This document shows positions 7,856 through 16,361 of a stretch of DNA of 64,000 nt, piece after piece; position 1 is the stretch's first letter; each line of letters opens with the position of its first letter. The position numbers were made by a program, and so were the translations under genes. Below the pieces are notes generated by a model. The model did no database searches and was not told the DNA's origin. It saw nothing but the letters and a program-made list of their open reading frames with translations. This DNA comes from Ancylothrix sp. D3o (GTDB lineage: Bacteria > Cyanobacteriota > Cyanobacteriia > Cyanobacteriales > Oscillatoriaceae), in the NCBI RefSeq assembly GCF_025370775.1, contig NZ_JAMXEX010000002.1, positions 496,001-560,000 of the forward strand. Direction: 5' to 3'.

Positions 7856-8695
7856 ATGCAGTTAAAATCGTTTGACTTTGAAGTAGTGACTGTGGATGCT
7901 GAGGGGAAAGAAATTAAGCGCCAACGCCAACAAGCCGAATATTTCACAGAAGATTTAGGCGCTGGGATAATACTAGATATGGTATCAATTCCAGGGGGTA
8001 CATTTAACATGGGTTCCCCCACTTCAGAAGCTGACAGAAGCAACAATGAAAGTCCGCAACATTCGGTAACAGTCAAGCCTTTTTATCTGGGGAAATATGC
8101 CGTCACTCAGGCACAATGGAAAGCAGTTGCAAGCTTAGCCAAAGTTAAACAAGACTTAGACCCAGATCCATCTCTTTTTAAAGGTACAAATAGGCCGGTT
8201 TCGCAAGTAAGCTGGGAGGCTGCTATCGAATTTTGTGCCAGACTTAGCAAAAAAACCGGCAAAAATTATCGCTTACCGAGTGAGGCAGAATGGGAATATG
8301 CTTGTCGTGCAGGAACATCCACACCCTTTCATTTTGGCGAAACAATAACCCCAGATTTAGTTAACTATAATGGCAAGTATCCCTACGCCTCTGCACCAGA
8401 AGGAAAAGATAGTGAACAAACAACAGATGTAGGCAGTTTTCCACCCAATGCCTTTGGTTTATACGATATGCACGGCAATGTTTGGGAATGGTGTCAGGAT
8501 GTTTGGCATGAAAATTATAATGGTGCGCCTGTGGATGGTAGCGCTTGGGAAATTGGAGGTGATTCTCAATACCGGGTACGGCGTGGAGGTTCTTGGTACT
8601 ACTATGGGAGGCTTTGCCGTTGCGCTTATCGTGACTGGCTTCAGCCTGCCTACTGGTGGAGGTTCAGCAGTTTTCGCGTTGCTGTTTCCCCTTGA
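7856..8695 (+). CDS. FGE-sulfatase (SUMF1-type) domain protein, candidate DGR target
   Basis: A 279-residue protein made of one FGE-sulfatase domain. I chose ATG 7856 because AAGGA lies 8 bases upstream; the frame stays open back to a TTG at 7763, but that extension is the hairpin repeat. Landmarks: [53 protein letters not shown] and RRGGSW. It resembles the FGE domain of the preceding kinase throughout, except after RGGSW, where it reads [16 protein letters not shown] and continues rich in Tyr, Trp and Arg. That segment has the codon pattern of a diversity-generating-retroelement variable region (separate entry). True FGE activity is doubtful; a binding role is more likely. Confidence 0.85.
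   Translation: MQLKSFDFEVVTVDAEGKEIKRQRQQAEYFTEDLGAGIILDMVSIPGGTFNMGSPTSEADRSNNESPQHSVTVKPFYLGKYAVTQAQWKAVASLAKVKQDLDPDPSLFKGTNRPVSQVSWEAAIEFCARLSKKTGKNYRLPSEAEWEYACRAGTSTPFHFGETITPDLVNYNGKYPYASAPEGKDSEQTTDVGSFPPNAFGLYDMHGNVWEWCQDVWHENYNGAPVDGSAWEIGGDSQYRVRRGGSWYYYGRLCRCAYRDWLQPAYWWRFSSFRVAVSP
8597..8671 (+). other. candidate DGR variable region (VR) at the 3' end of the FGE gene
   Basis: After the conserved GGSW the gene has TAC TAC TAT GGG AGG CTT TGC CGT TGC, then GAC TGG CTT, and GCC TAC TGG TGG AGG TTC AGC AGT before TTTCGCGTT. At the places where related FGE domains usually have Asn, the codons are NNC or NNT with only the first two bases changed. This is what adenine-directed mutagenesis of AAC/AAT template codons gives. 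Adenine is about 15% here (11 of 75). Position, fold and codon pattern fit a DGR variable region. No reverse transcriptase, Avd gene or template repeat is visible in the window, so it would have to be diversified in trans or be a fossil. Confidence 0.5.
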
Positions 8696-8795
8696 CTTAG
8701 CCCTTAGCACTTTTGCTCTTTTCCCTTCTTTTCTTTTCCCTTTTGGTTGTCACCGGCAGGCGACTCGAAATTTTTTCAGCTATGTACTACCCCTT

Positions 8796-9077
8796 CTAAT
8801 AAACCTCATCATGGGAACCTAGAGTGTGAAGTAAAATCACCTCTTCCTGAGAATCGTCATCCGGCACAAATTCAAATAGAATGCGATTGCTATAATCAAT
8901 AGAACAAGACCAAACGCCCGATAAATCTCCTTTCAGCTTATGAGTTTTCAAGCTAGGATGAAAGGCATCTGCTGTCAATTGTTGCAAAGTTTCTTCAACA
9001 GCCGTGCGTAGCTGTGGATTTTGACGAGACACGCGCTTAAAATCTCTCACAAACCTAGAACTCCAAAGCAACCGCAT
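8796..9077 (-). CDS. RelE/ParE-family toxin (YafQ-like mRNA interferase)
   Basis: A 93-residue basic protein with the RelE/ParE fold signature: an N-terminal WSSRFVRDFKRV helix, the middle HKLKGDLSGVWSCSIDYSNRILFEF strand pair, and a C-terminal ILLHTLGSHDEVY. Conserved His and Arg residues typical of RelE-type mRNA interferases are present. Its ATG overlaps the antitoxin stop as TAATG (9075-9079), so the two are translationally coupled. It is a type II toxin predicted to cut mRNA at the ribosome when free of antitoxin. Confidence 0.85.
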   Translation of the reverse strand: MRLLWSSRFVRDFKRVSRQNPQLRTAVEETLQQLTADAFHPSLKTHKLKGDLSGVWSCSIDYSNRILFEFVPDDDSQEEVILLHTLGSHDEVY

Positions 9078-9301
9078 TAACTGTCTAACTCCGCTAATAG
9101 ATCAGCAATTGAGCCTGTTTTAACTTTTCCTTGTGCATATTCTTGGCGAGATTCATTAACAGCATTAACCAATTCAGCGCGGCGCTGTTGTTTAATGCGA
9201 TTTTGAAGAATATTTACCATAACTTCTTGTTCTTCCAACGTAAGAGATTCTAAGATTTCTAGAGCTTTTTGGAAGTGAGAATTTTTTTCTGTTTGGAGCA
9301 T
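9077..9301 (-). CDS. type II antitoxin partner of the RelE-like toxin
   Basis: A 74-residue, largely helical acidic protein located directly upstream of the RelE-like toxin and overlapping it by one base. The N-terminal half (HFQKALEILESLTLEEQEVMVNIL) is helical, and the C-terminal tail (TGSIADLLAELDS) is the likely toxin-wrapping segment. No strong DNA-binding motif is obvious, so I name it antitoxin from its position and size. It probably also represses its own promoter in the spacer above 9301. Confidence 0.75.
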   Translation of the reverse strand: MLQTEKNSHFQKALEILESLTLEEQEVMVNILQNRIKQQRRAELVNAVNESRQEYAQGKVKTGSIADLLAELDS

Positions 9302-9490
9302 TGTTTTATAACAGTTAAACTAAATCTAGTCTAGCAAAAAATCCCCCCACCGGCCATCGCTTCTAACCCTAAAACTGTATTTTCTTATTGTAGGTGCCGA
9401 TTTTAATTTTAGTCGCCGGTTAAAACTACCCGAAAAAAGCCTTTCAAACTAAATAATTAACTTATCTAACCCCACCGGGGTTTTATTTCT

Positions 9491-9516
9491 GTAGACGCCG
9501 GTTTTAACCGGTGGCG
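9491..9516. repeat. GTAGACGCCGGTTTTAACCGGTGGCG repeat
   Basis: A short palindromic element with an AACCGG core in the 217-base spacer upstream of the antitoxin and downstream of the GTPase. A near copy (TGTAGACACCTGTTTTAACCGG...) is at 12282-12307, and a partial one lies around 9391-9425 (GTAGGTGCCG... GTCGCCGGTTAAAAC). Confidence 0.65.
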
Positions 9517-9518
9517 CT

Positions 9519-10697
9519 TTACTCAATATCAATCTCACGGGGCACCGGCTCATCATCCTTAAGCGTCTTCCTTCCCGACGTCGCATAATCCTTATAAAAC
9601 TCCCCAAACAACCGCGTTAAATCCCCCATAGACAAACTTTTCCCACTAATTTGAGCCTGCAAATAAACCCTCAATAACTCAATATAAGCCAACCCCAAAG
9701 CCATCGTCAAAGTCGCCGCAGTCGCCGCCGAAATAGCACCACCTAAAACCGTCCCCGCACCCGGAATTAACTTCAAAACATTCGTCACAATAAATCTCCC
9801 CGTCGCCGCCATTCCCCCCACACCGGCTATAGAAGAAAGCACCCCACTAATAAAAGCTTTATCAAACGGCAATCCAAAAATTACCGTAATATGAGCCAGC
9901 ATCGTTGTTTGCATCGGAATTAACAGCAAAGCGTCCGAAAACGGAATAGGAGAAGCCCCAACAATAGCCGAACTAGCCACATAACCACTTACATATTTAA
10001 ACGCCGCTTCCGACTTCAATTTAATACTAGCAATTTGCTCCTTTACAAAAGCTTTTTGTGCCACATCCGGCAACAATTCAAACGTCGCCTCCACCAATCT
10101 TTCTAAACCATAAGATTCTATATTAAACTTCCCTACCTTTTTATCTTCTGCCAACACCGGCACCAAATAACTCACCGGCAGATTTTTCCTCTCCAACCAC
10201 TTCAAAAACTCGCTGCTATTCTCTTCCTCATCAAGAGAAATTGCCTGTGTCAAAACCAAAATCACCGGCACTTCTTTATGTACCAATTCCCTCAGCCATT
10301 CCTCTTCAATTTCCTCAAACCGGCCCGTTTCGTGATTAATACAATACCATATTACATGAATATGATCCTTTGCCGGCAGCATTCTTTGGTCTTCTATCAG
10401 CTTATCGACTTCAAATTGAACTTTTTTAACTTTTTCCTCATCCAACTCTAACCCCAGAGTATCATAGACAGTAATCGGGCAATTTTGCTTTGTATATTGA
10501 CGGATACTTTGAGTAATTGGTCTTCCCACGCCGGTTTCTGCCAAACGTTCTTGAAACACAGCATTAATTAACGTACTTTTGCCGACGCCGGTTTTCCCTA
10601 TCACTAAAACATTACATTGTCCCACTTTACTTTCTGCATCTGTGTAAGCTTGGCTAATTTTAATTAATAGCTCATTTAATGATAAATCTTGCGGCAT
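9519..10697 (-). CDS. dynamin/Era-like GTPase with DUF697-type membrane domain
   Basis: A 392-residue protein. The N-terminal TRAFAC GTPase domain has the P-loop GKTGVGKST at residues 34-42, a switch Thr region (GVGRPITQSI) and the G3 motif DTLG at 79-82. The usual G4 NKxD is replaced by LTQAI, seen in some members. The C-terminal half, from about residue 230, has two or three Gly/Ala-rich hydrophobic helices (VASSAIVGASPIPFSDALLL; AGVGGMAATG; LIPGAGTVLGGAISAATAAT), as in DUF697/YcjF proteins. It is likely a membrane-associated GTPase of unknown physiological role. ATG start; monocistronic. Confidence 0.85.
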   Translation of the reverse strand: MPQDLSLNELLIKISQAYTDAESKVGQCNVLVIGKTGVGKSTLINAVFQERLAETGVGRPITQSIRQYTKQNCPITVYDTLGLELDEEKVKKVQFEVDKLIEDQRMLPAKDHIHVIWYCINHETGRFEEIEEEWLRELVHKEVPVILVLTQAISLDEEENSSEFLKWLERKNLPVSYLVPVLAEDKKVGKFNIESYGLERLVEATFELLPDVAQKAFVKEQIASIKLKSEAAFKYVSGYVASSAIVGASPIPFSDALLLIPMQTTMLAHITVIFGLPFDKAFISGVLSSIAGVGGMAATGRFIVTNVLKLIPGAGTVLGGAISAATAATLTMALGLAYIELLRVYLQAQISGKSLSMGDLTRLFGEFYKDYATSGRKTLKDDEPVPREIDIE

Positions 10698-10928
10698 TTA
10701 TTAAGACTCCTTTGCAAAGGCGAAAGCCGGCACTTGCAGAAAAATTATATCATGGCCGGTGCTGAAAAAGGCCGGTTGGTCAAGAAACAAAGAGATTAAA
10801 AGACCATTTATGTTATAATCAAAGATTGGGGGGAAACAAGTAAAATAACACCCCTCAGATATTTTTGCTGAGCGTGTTCGCTGACTTTATCCCATCCGCA
10901 CACAACCACATCTCACACAAGAATACTT

Positions 10929-11432
10929 ATGTCTGATGCGAACTTAGAAAGAATTACAAGCCGGCTCTATAAAACCCTGAGAAAAGATGCAATTGTCCAA
11001 TCCACAACAGACAACCTGCGTCAAACATTACAAGTAGATCGGGTGGTTTTATATTACTTTTACCGGCAATGGGAAGGACAAGTAACTTTTGAATCTTTGC
11101 TCGATAAAAATTTATCAATTATCGGACAAACCGGCCCAGATCAATGTTTTAATGGAGATTATGCCGCCATGTATTTAGCGGGGAGAGTGCGAGCCGTTCC
11201 AGACATAGAAACCGAACCAATACACGAATGCCATAGAGATTTTTTGAGACAGCTAAAAGTGCGAGCAAATTTAGTGGTGCCGGTTCTCAATGCTCAAGGG
11301 TTATGGGGATTATTAATTGCCCATCATTGCACAGGCCGGCGGGAATGGTTGGCAAAAGATATAGAATTAATGCAAGAAGCGGCGCAAACATTAGCAACTG
11401 CCGGTGCTATTCGAGATAACGTGCCGGTTTAG
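10929..11432 (+). CDS. stand-alone GAF photoreceptor, DXCF-type cyanobacteriochrome candidate
   Basis: A 167-residue protein consisting of one GAF domain. It matches cyanobacteriochrome GAFs closely: D71-Q72-C73-F74 is the DXCF motif carrying the second, reversible cysteine; GRVRAVPDI follows; Cys101-His102 is the canonical bilin-attachment Cys-His pair; then VRANLVVPVL and LWGLLIAHHC. DXCF cyanobacteriochromes bind phycocyanobilin or phycoviolobilin and typically sense violet/blue against green light. There is no output domain, so signalling would need a partner protein. ATG start; a hairpin terminator follows. A bilin-free GAF role cannot be excluded without the protein. Confidence 0.75.
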   Translation: MSDANLERITSRLYKTLRKDAIVQSTTDNLRQTLQVDRVVLYYFYRQWEGQVTFESLLDKNLSIIGQTGPDQCFNGDYAAMYLAGRVRAVPDIETEPIHECHRDFLRQLKVRANLVVPVLNAQGLWGLLIAHHCTGRREWLAKDIELMQEAAQTLATAGAIRDNVPV

Positions 11433-11439
11433 GTTTGGT

Positions 11440-11464
11440 AGGGTGGGCATTTTCCACCCTTTTT
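11440..11464 (+). terminator. rho-independent terminator after the GAF gene
   Basis: AGGGTGG (11440-11446) pairs with CCACCCT (11454-11460), followed directly by TTTT, 8 bases after the stop codon. The arms are also variants of the GGTGGGC dispersed repeat. Confidence 0.7.
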
Positions 11465-11578
11465 AGTGATCTATTTCTAGGGTAGCTATTCGCGTAAGGA
11501 AATCGAATTTTTGATTATAAAAACACACTTTTGATTTTAAGTGCTAGTAGTTAAAACCAATAATTTATAGCAAATATC

Positions 11579-12190
11579 CTAACCAACATCCTCCCCACGA
11601 ATCACAGAGCGAAACTCATTAACAGCATCAAATTGATCCGTAAAATTCACATATTTAGACAACAAAACCAAATCCAAATCTGGCAACAAACCACTTTTTT
11701 CACACCGCACATAACCCCCCTCACCCAAACAAAAAACCATCATTTGATTATCTTGCCAAAACCAAACTTCAGCCACCCCCAAAAGCTTATAAACCTCCAA
11801 AACCTCCACACCCCCACTCGTCACCACCACCTCAATTGCAATATCAGGAACCGGCTTTTTTGACCCCAAACTATAAGACTCATCAGGCTCCTTTCGCGCA
11901 CCCAAAGCTTTACTCCCCAAAGTAGGGCCACCGCGAGCGTAAAACCGAATACCTATATGTTGCAAATAAGCTTCAACTAATAAACCAATTGTACTTTTAG
12001 ATTCTTCATGTTCATCAGAAAGCGGAGCCATAATATCCAAAATTCCATCTAAATAAACAAAACGCAACCCACAAATCCCCTCAAAAGCCGCCTCAATTGC
12101 CTCACATTGTTGCCAAGACACATCATATAAAGTCAAGCAACCTTCCTGAAAACAAGCAGCGTTTTTCTTTTCCAAAATTGCTGTCATCAT
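11579..12190 (-). CDS. Uma2-family (DUF820) endonuclease
   Basis: A 203-residue protein of the Uma2 family, PD-(D/E)XK-like proteins that are highly multiplied in cyanobacteria. I chose the ATG at 12190 (a second ATG directly follows) because AAGG lies 7 bases upstream; the frame remains open to 12259. Family landmarks: FVYLDGILDIMAPLSDEHE, then EPDESYSLG, PDIAIEVVVTSGG (the DxxxE core) and VAEVWFWQDNQMMVF. It is smaller in its middle than the other two Uma2 proteins here. The cellular role is unknown, and there is no adjacent partner gene. Confidence 0.85.
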   Translation of the reverse strand: MMTAILEKKNAACFQEGCLTLYDVSWQQCEAIEAAFEGICGLRFVYLDGILDIMAPLSDEHEESKSTIGLLVEAYLQHIGIRFYARGGPTLGSKALGARKEPDESYSLGSKKPVPDIAIEVVVTSGGVEVLEVYKLLGVAEVWFWQDNQMMVFCLGEGGYVRCEKSGLLPDLDLVLLSKYVNFTDQFDAVNEFRSVIRGEDVG

Positions 12191-12259
12191 AACGCCCTTA
12201 AATAAATAAAATCCATTGCTATTCCTGCCCCTAATTCTAACAACCCCCCACCACCTCAT

Positions 12260-12353
12260 AGTCCCTTCGGGACTTCCTTCCTGTAGACACCTGTTTTAAC
12301 CGGTGGCTTTCGTGTAGACAGCGGCACCGTACAGACGTTCTGCCAGAACGTCT
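12260..12353. repeat. cluster of small palindromic repeats
   Basis: Three elements are packed together: AGTCCC-TTC-GGGACT around 12260-12274, the TGTAGACACCTGTTTTAACCGG element at 12282-12307 (a copy of the one at 9491), and a perfect 10-bp inverted repeat AGACGTTCTG-C-CAGAACGTCT at 12333-12353. They fill the spacer downstream of the ATP synthase operon. Confidence 0.7.
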
Positions 12354-12371
12354 CTACCAACCTCAACCCAC

Positions 12372-12401
12372 AAAAAAAGCGCCTGAGTCACCCCAGACGC
12401 C
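12372..12401 (-). terminator. terminator of the ATP synthase operon
   Basis: Read on the minus strand, GCGTCTG (from 12400 down to 12394) pairs with CAGGCGC (12385-12379) with one G-U pair, followed by a run of seven T. It lies about 30 bases past the gamma subunit stop. Confidence 0.8.
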
Positions 12402-12429
12402 AAACACTCGTAAATATCTAAACCTAACT

Positions 12430-13380
12430 TTAACCGCGCAGCGCCTCAGCACCACCGCAAACCTCAAGAATCTCCTGAGTAATTGCCGCCTGACGAGCCT
12501 TGTTATAAGTCAAAGTCAAAGAACCAATCAACTGCTTAGCATTATCACTTGCACTACTCATCGCAGTCATCCGCGCCGCCAACTCACTAGCAGCAGACTC
12601 CTGCAAAGCACGCAACAATTGATTATTCAAATAAAGCGGCAACAAAGCATCAAGAATTTGAGTAGGATCTTGCTCAAAAAGCATATCGCGGGGGAGAGCC
12701 TTAACCTGCGAAGCCATTTTCTCCCGCGTCACCTCAAAAGCACCGCCACGAGTCGTCAAACGGAAAATTTCATCATCCGTAACTTCCAACCCTTGCGGAG
12801 TCAAAGGCAACAAAGTTTGAACAACCGGCCGAGAGCTAATCAACGAAACAAACTTCGTATAAATCAACTCAAAGCGATCCACACCTTCCGACAGAAACAG
12901 CGACAAAAGTTCATCAGCAATTTGCGAAGCCTCAGAAGAATTCGGCACCTGCTCCAAACCCGTATAAGTAGCAGCAATCGGTTGATTTCGACGTTGGAAA
13001 TACTGAATCGCCTTACGTCCAACCAAAACAAACTTATAGTCCAGACCTTCCGCCTTCAGTTCTTTAGCCCGTGCCTCAGCCCGTTTAATAATATTCGTGT
13101 TATAACCGCCGCACAAACCGCGATCACCCGAAATCACCAAAAGACCGACACACTTAACCTCACGTTGTTTCAACAGAGGTAAGTCTGCATCCTCAAACCG
13201 CAGACGCGCCTGCAAGCCGTACAAAACCTGAGCCAAACGATCCGCAAAAGGACGAGTAGCAATCACCTGCTCCTGAGCACGACGAACCTTAGCCGCCGCC
13301 ACCAGACGCATTGCTTCAGTGATTTTCTTTGTATTTTTAACCGACAGAATTTGATCTCGAATTGCCTTTAAATTTGCCAT
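12430..13380 (-). CDS. atpG: ATP synthase F1 subunit gamma
   Basis: A 316-residue central-stalk subunit (called atpC in cyanobacterial usage). It starts [11 protein letters not shown] and has [19 protein letters not shown] at residues 19-37 and the conserved [14 protein letters not shown] near 84. It carries the roughly 35-residue insertion (around residues 195-235, including [20 protein letters not shown]) typical of the cyanobacterial and chloroplast protein. As in other cyanobacteria the regulatory cysteine pair of the plant insertion is absent. It ends [13 protein letters not shown]. It is the last gene of the atp operon, separated from atpA by 179 bases of repeats. Confidence 0.97.
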   Translation of the reverse strand: MANLKAIRDQILSVKNTKKITEAMRLVAAAKVRRAQEQVIATRPFADRLAQVLYGLQARLRFEDADLPLLKQREVKCVGLLVISGDRGLCGGYNTNIIKRAEARAKELKAEGLDYKFVLVGRKAIQYFQRRNQPIAATYTGLEQVPNSSEASQIADELLSLFLSEGVDRFELIYTKFVSLISSRPVVQTLLPLTPQGLEVTDDEIFRLTTRGGAFEVTREKMASQVKALPRDMLFEQDPTQILDALLPLYLNNQLLRALQESAASELAARMTAMSSASDNAKQLIGSLTLTYNKARQAAITQEILEVCGGAEALRG

Positions 13381-13410
13381 AATTCCTAACCTCTATCCCC
13401 TTATACTCTC

Positions 13411-13548
13411 GTGCCCTGGCTAAGCCAGAGAACGCAGATCGTGAGGCTCTCCCTCACTATGTAGAACGAGGCAGAGCCTCTGAATAGGCATTCCCAGACA
13501 TTGCCTGGGAACGAGAAAACGAAGAAATTCCCAGGCAACGCCTGGGAA
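13411..13548. repeat. repeat-filled spacer between atpA and the gamma gene
   Basis: The spacer contains CTGGC-TAA-GCCAG (13416-13428), GAGGCTCT...AGAGCCTC (13443-13480), and two copies of a TTCCCAGG/CCTGGGAA hairpin (13491-13511 and 13528-13548), the second with 8-bp perfect arms and a 5-base loop. These look like dispersed repeat elements inserted inside the operon. If transcribed they would fold into several hairpins that could stabilise or attenuate the mRNA. Confidence 0.75.
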
Positions 13549-13559
13549 CCAGAGAAACA

Positions 13560-15077
13560 CTAAGCGGCTGCCTTGAAGGACTGCTTAAACTCAGAAATGC
13601 CTTCTTTGAGCAGATTTTCTGCCTCATCAGTCAATTGTTTTTGACCTTGCACGATTTCACCATATTTCGCCTTGCTAGTCCGCAAATATTCGCGGAAACC
13701 CTTGGTGAAAATTGATATCTTATCCGCAGGGATATCATCAAGATAACCATTAATCCCTGCATAGATAATTGCTACTTGCTCATTCAAAGGCAGAGGAGAA
13801 TTTTGAGCCTGTTTCAGCAACTCACGCAAACGTTGACCGCGAGCCAATTGGTTTTGAGTTGCTTGATCCAAGTCAGAAGCAAACTGAGCAAACGCAGCCA
13901 ATTCTTCAAACTGCGCCAACTCCAATTTCACCTTACCTGCAACCTTTTTCATCGCCTTGGTTTGAGCCGCAGAACCCACACGGGACACAGAAATCCCAGG
14001 GTTTACCGCCGGACGGAAACCAGAGTTAAACAAGTTAGAAGACAAGAAAATCTGACCGTCGGTAATTGAAATAACGTTCGTCGGAATATAGGCAGAAACG
14101 TCACCGGCCTGAGTTTCAATGATCGGCAAAGCCGTCATGCTACCTTCACCCAATTCGTTGCTGAGTTTCGCAGCGCGTTCGAGCAAACGAGAGTGGAGAT
14201 AGAACACATCCCCAGGGTAAGCTTCCCGACCCGGCGGACGGCGGAGCAACAAAGACATTTGACGGTAAGCTTGGGCTTGCTTGGACAAGTCATCATATAT
14301 AACAAGCGTATGCTTGCCTTTATACATGAAATACTCAGCCATACTTGCGCCGGTATAAGGAGCCAAGTATTGCAAGGTAGCCGGGTCACTTGCGTTTGCA
14401 GCGACGACGATTGTATAATCCATCGCGCCTTTTTCTTGCAAAACGTTGACCACGTTAGCAACCGTAGAGGCTTTTTGACCGATGGCAACATAAACGCAGA
14501 TCACGTTTTCCGATTTTTGGTTAATAATCGTGTCAATCGCAATTGCGGTTTTGCCGGTTTGCCGGTCGCCAATGATCAATTCCCGCTGACCACGACCGAT
14601 GGGAATCATCGCATCGATAGCGGTAATGCCGGTTTGCATCGGTTCATAAACCGAGCGGCGCTCAATAATACCAGGAGCCGGAGATTCAATTAACCGGCTT
14701 TCAGAGGTGTTGATTTCGCCTTTGCCATCAATAGGCCGGCCCAAAGCATCCACCACGCGACCAACCAAAGCGTCACCCACCGGCACCTGAGCAATTTTGC
14801 CAGTCGCGGTTACAGAAGAGCCTTCTTGAATTTCCCGGCCTTCACCCATCAACACCGCACCCACGTTATCCTCTTCGAGGTTCAGTGCGATCCCGATAGT
14901 GCCATCTTCAAACTCCAGCAGTTCACCGGCCATCGCCTTCTCTAAACCATAGATCCGAGCGATACCGTCTCCAACTTGCAGCACCGTACCAACGTTAGAA
15001 ACCTTAACATCTTGGTCGTACTGCTCAATCTGCTGCCGAATAATGCTGCTGATTTCGTCTGGTCTGATTGCTACCAT
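13560..15077 (-). CDS. atpA: ATP synthase F1 subunit alpha
   Basis: A 505-residue protein of standard length. It begins [17 protein letters not shown], has the Walker A motif [11 protein letters not shown] at about residues 170-180 and the alpha-family signature [17 protein letters not shown] in the C-terminal half. It forms the non-catalytic nucleotide sites of F1 and sits in the thylakoid (or plasma) membrane complex facing the cytoplasm. It is preceded by a 116-base spacer that includes short TTGGTCATT repeats. Shadow ORFs on the opposite strand are not genes. Confidence 0.98.
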   Translation of the reverse strand: MVAIRPDEISSIIRQQIEQYDQDVKVSNVGTVLQVGDGIARIYGLEKAMAGELLEFEDGTIGIALNLEEDNVGAVLMGEGREIQEGSSVTATGKIAQVPVGDALVGRVVDALGRPIDGKGEINTSESRLIESPAPGIIERRSVYEPMQTGITAIDAMIPIGRGQRELIIGDRQTGKTAIAIDTIINQKSENVICVYVAIGQKASTVANVVNVLQEKGAMDYTIVVAANASDPATLQYLAPYTGASMAEYFMYKGKHTLVIYDDLSKQAQAYRQMSLLLRRPPGREAYPGDVFYLHSRLLERAAKLSNELGEGSMTALPIIETQAGDVSAYIPTNVISITDGQIFLSSNLFNSGFRPAVNPGISVSRVGSAAQTKAMKKVAGKVKLELAQFEELAAFAQFASDLDQATQNQLARGQRLRELLKQAQNSPLPLNEQVAIIYAGINGYLDDIPADKISIFTKGFREYLRTSKAKYGEIVQGQKQLTDEAENLLKEGISEFKQSFKAAA

Positions 15078-15110
15078 TGCTGTTATTTATCAGTAATCAG
15101 TTGTTTGTAA

Positions 15111-15152
15111 ATTGGTCATTTGTCATTAGTCCTTGGTCATTGGTCATTTGTG
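15111..15152. repeat. GGTCATTTGTCATT short tandem repeat
   Basis: Degenerate 7-base units (GGTCATT, TGTCATT, GGTCATT) lie between atpH and atpA. Similar units occur at 42331-42366 and 43003-43059. They are low-complexity spacer repeats common in filamentous cyanobacteria. Confidence 0.6.
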
Positions 15153-15193
15153 AAACAGCCAATGTCTAAATTCCAACTCCAAATTCCCATCAG

Positions 15194-15742
15194 TTAGGCC
15201 GCTAAGCGTACACCAATACGGCGCAGTTGACCACGCAAACTCGCATCAATAATTTGCGAGCCTACCTTAATAATGACACCGCCAATTAAATCGGGGTCAA
15301 TAGTAGTTTGCAAATCCACCGAACGAGCGCCGGTAATATTTTGCACTCTTTGTTTCACCGATTCTTTTTGAGCGTCATTTAGCTCAACAGCAGAAACAAC
15401 TTCTGCCAAAACCGTTTGATTCAGTTCACGCAAAAGAGCAAGATACTGTTTGCCAATTCCTTCTATAAAAAGAATGCGGCCCTTATCAACCAGCAGCATC
15501 AAAAAATTACGCAGGAAAGGATGAGACTCATCGCCCACAATTCGCTGCAATACTGCTTTTTTGTCTGCCACTTTAATAAAGGGGTTCGCCAAAAATTGAC
15601 TTAGGTCAGCAGAGCCTTCCAAAGCACTCACCAAAGCGCGAACTTCATCCCCAAAACGGTCAGCTAAATTATGAGTTTTCGCCACAGACATCAAAGCCTG
15701 AGCGTAAGGTTCTACAATTTCAGAACTCACTAAACTTTTCAT
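15194..15742 (-). CDS. atpH: ATP synthase F1 subunit delta
   Basis: A 182-residue peripheral-stalk subunit (atpD in cyanobacterial usage) that connects F1 to the b/b' stalk. Family landmarks: VEPYAQALMSVAKTHNL at the N-terminus, FLRNFLMLLVDKGR in the middle and DPDLIGGVIIKVGSQIIDASLRGQL at the C-terminus. Its ATG overlaps the atpF stop by one base (TGATG at 15740-15744), so it is translationally coupled to subunit b. Confidence 0.97.
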   Translation of the reverse strand: MKSLVSSEIVEPYAQALMSVAKTHNLADRFGDEVRALVSALEGSADLSQFLANPFIKVADKKAVLQRIVGDESHPFLRNFLMLLVDKGRILFIEGIGKQYLALLRELNQTVLAEVVSAVELNDAQKESVKQRVQNITGARSVDLQTTIDPDLIGGVIIKVGSQIIDASLRGQLRRIGVRLAA

Positions 15743-16290
15743 CAGCGACCCCCTAGCATCGCAATGCTGCGGTCAATTAACTGCCCTTGAGCATTATCAT
15801 CTAAGCGCTCTTTCAACTGAGACTCAACTTTTTGCAACGCCATCGCTGCAACACGAGCGCGAAGTTCATTCACCACCCGCTCTTTCTCAGTTTCGAGATC
15901 CTTATCAGAATCAGCCCGCAAGCGTTCCACATCCTTAATAGCTTGCGCCATAATCGCCTCTTTTGCTGCTTTTGCTCGTTCTTGAGCAGCAGCGCGGATG
16001 CGTTCAGCCTCAGCTTGGGCTTGAGTTAATTTTTGCTGGCCTTCAGAAAGCGAAGTTGCTGCTTCTTGCAGCTTTTGCTCGGCTTCCTTAATTGCTGTTT
16101 CAATTCGATTGCGGCGTTCGCTTAAAACATTTCCCAAAAAGCCGCGACCGAAATAAAACAGCACTCCAATAATAATCGCCAGGTTAATTAGGTTGGTTTC
16201 AAAAAGATCAAAATTTAAACCGAAACCACCATGCTCTAATTCAGTTTCTACTGCCTCGGCTGCTGTAGCCAATAGCCAAAAAGTCCCCAT
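15742..16290 (-). CDS. atpF: ATP synthase F0 subunit b
   Basis: A peripheral-stalk subunit of 182 residues from the ATG at 16290 (MGTFWLLATAAEA), which matches the usual family start; a GTG at 16338 would add 16 residues without support. There is one membrane helix (NLINLAIIIGVLFYFG), then the long charged coiled coil (ERRNRIETAIKEAEQKLQEA and onward). It pairs with b' to form the heterodimeric stalk of photosynthetic ATP synthases. It overlaps atpH by one base. Confidence 0.95.
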   Translation of the reverse strand: MGTFWLLATAAEAVETELEHGGFGLNFDLFETNLINLAIIIGVLFYFGRGFLGNVLSERRNRIETAIKEAEQKLQEAATSLSEGQQKLTQAQAEAERIRAAAQERAKAAKEAIMAQAIKDVERLRADSDKDLETEKERVVNELRARVAAMALQKVESQLKERLDDNAQGQLIDRSIAMLGGR

Positions 16291-16361
16291 GATACCAAAT
16301 CCATTACTGTGTGTGTTTGTTACCAACCCAAAAAACACAAACTTTGTATTTTTGTATTTTT

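Noticed and set aside
8448-8822. Plus-strand 124-codon frame overlapping the FGE gene
   Set aside because: It is a shifted frame of the FGE coding sequence that runs into the spacer; codon use is not coding-like.
13381-13559. Possible insertion sequence between atpA and the gamma gene
   Set aside because: Only short palindromes are present; there is no transposase ORF, no terminal inverted repeats of useful length and no target duplication.
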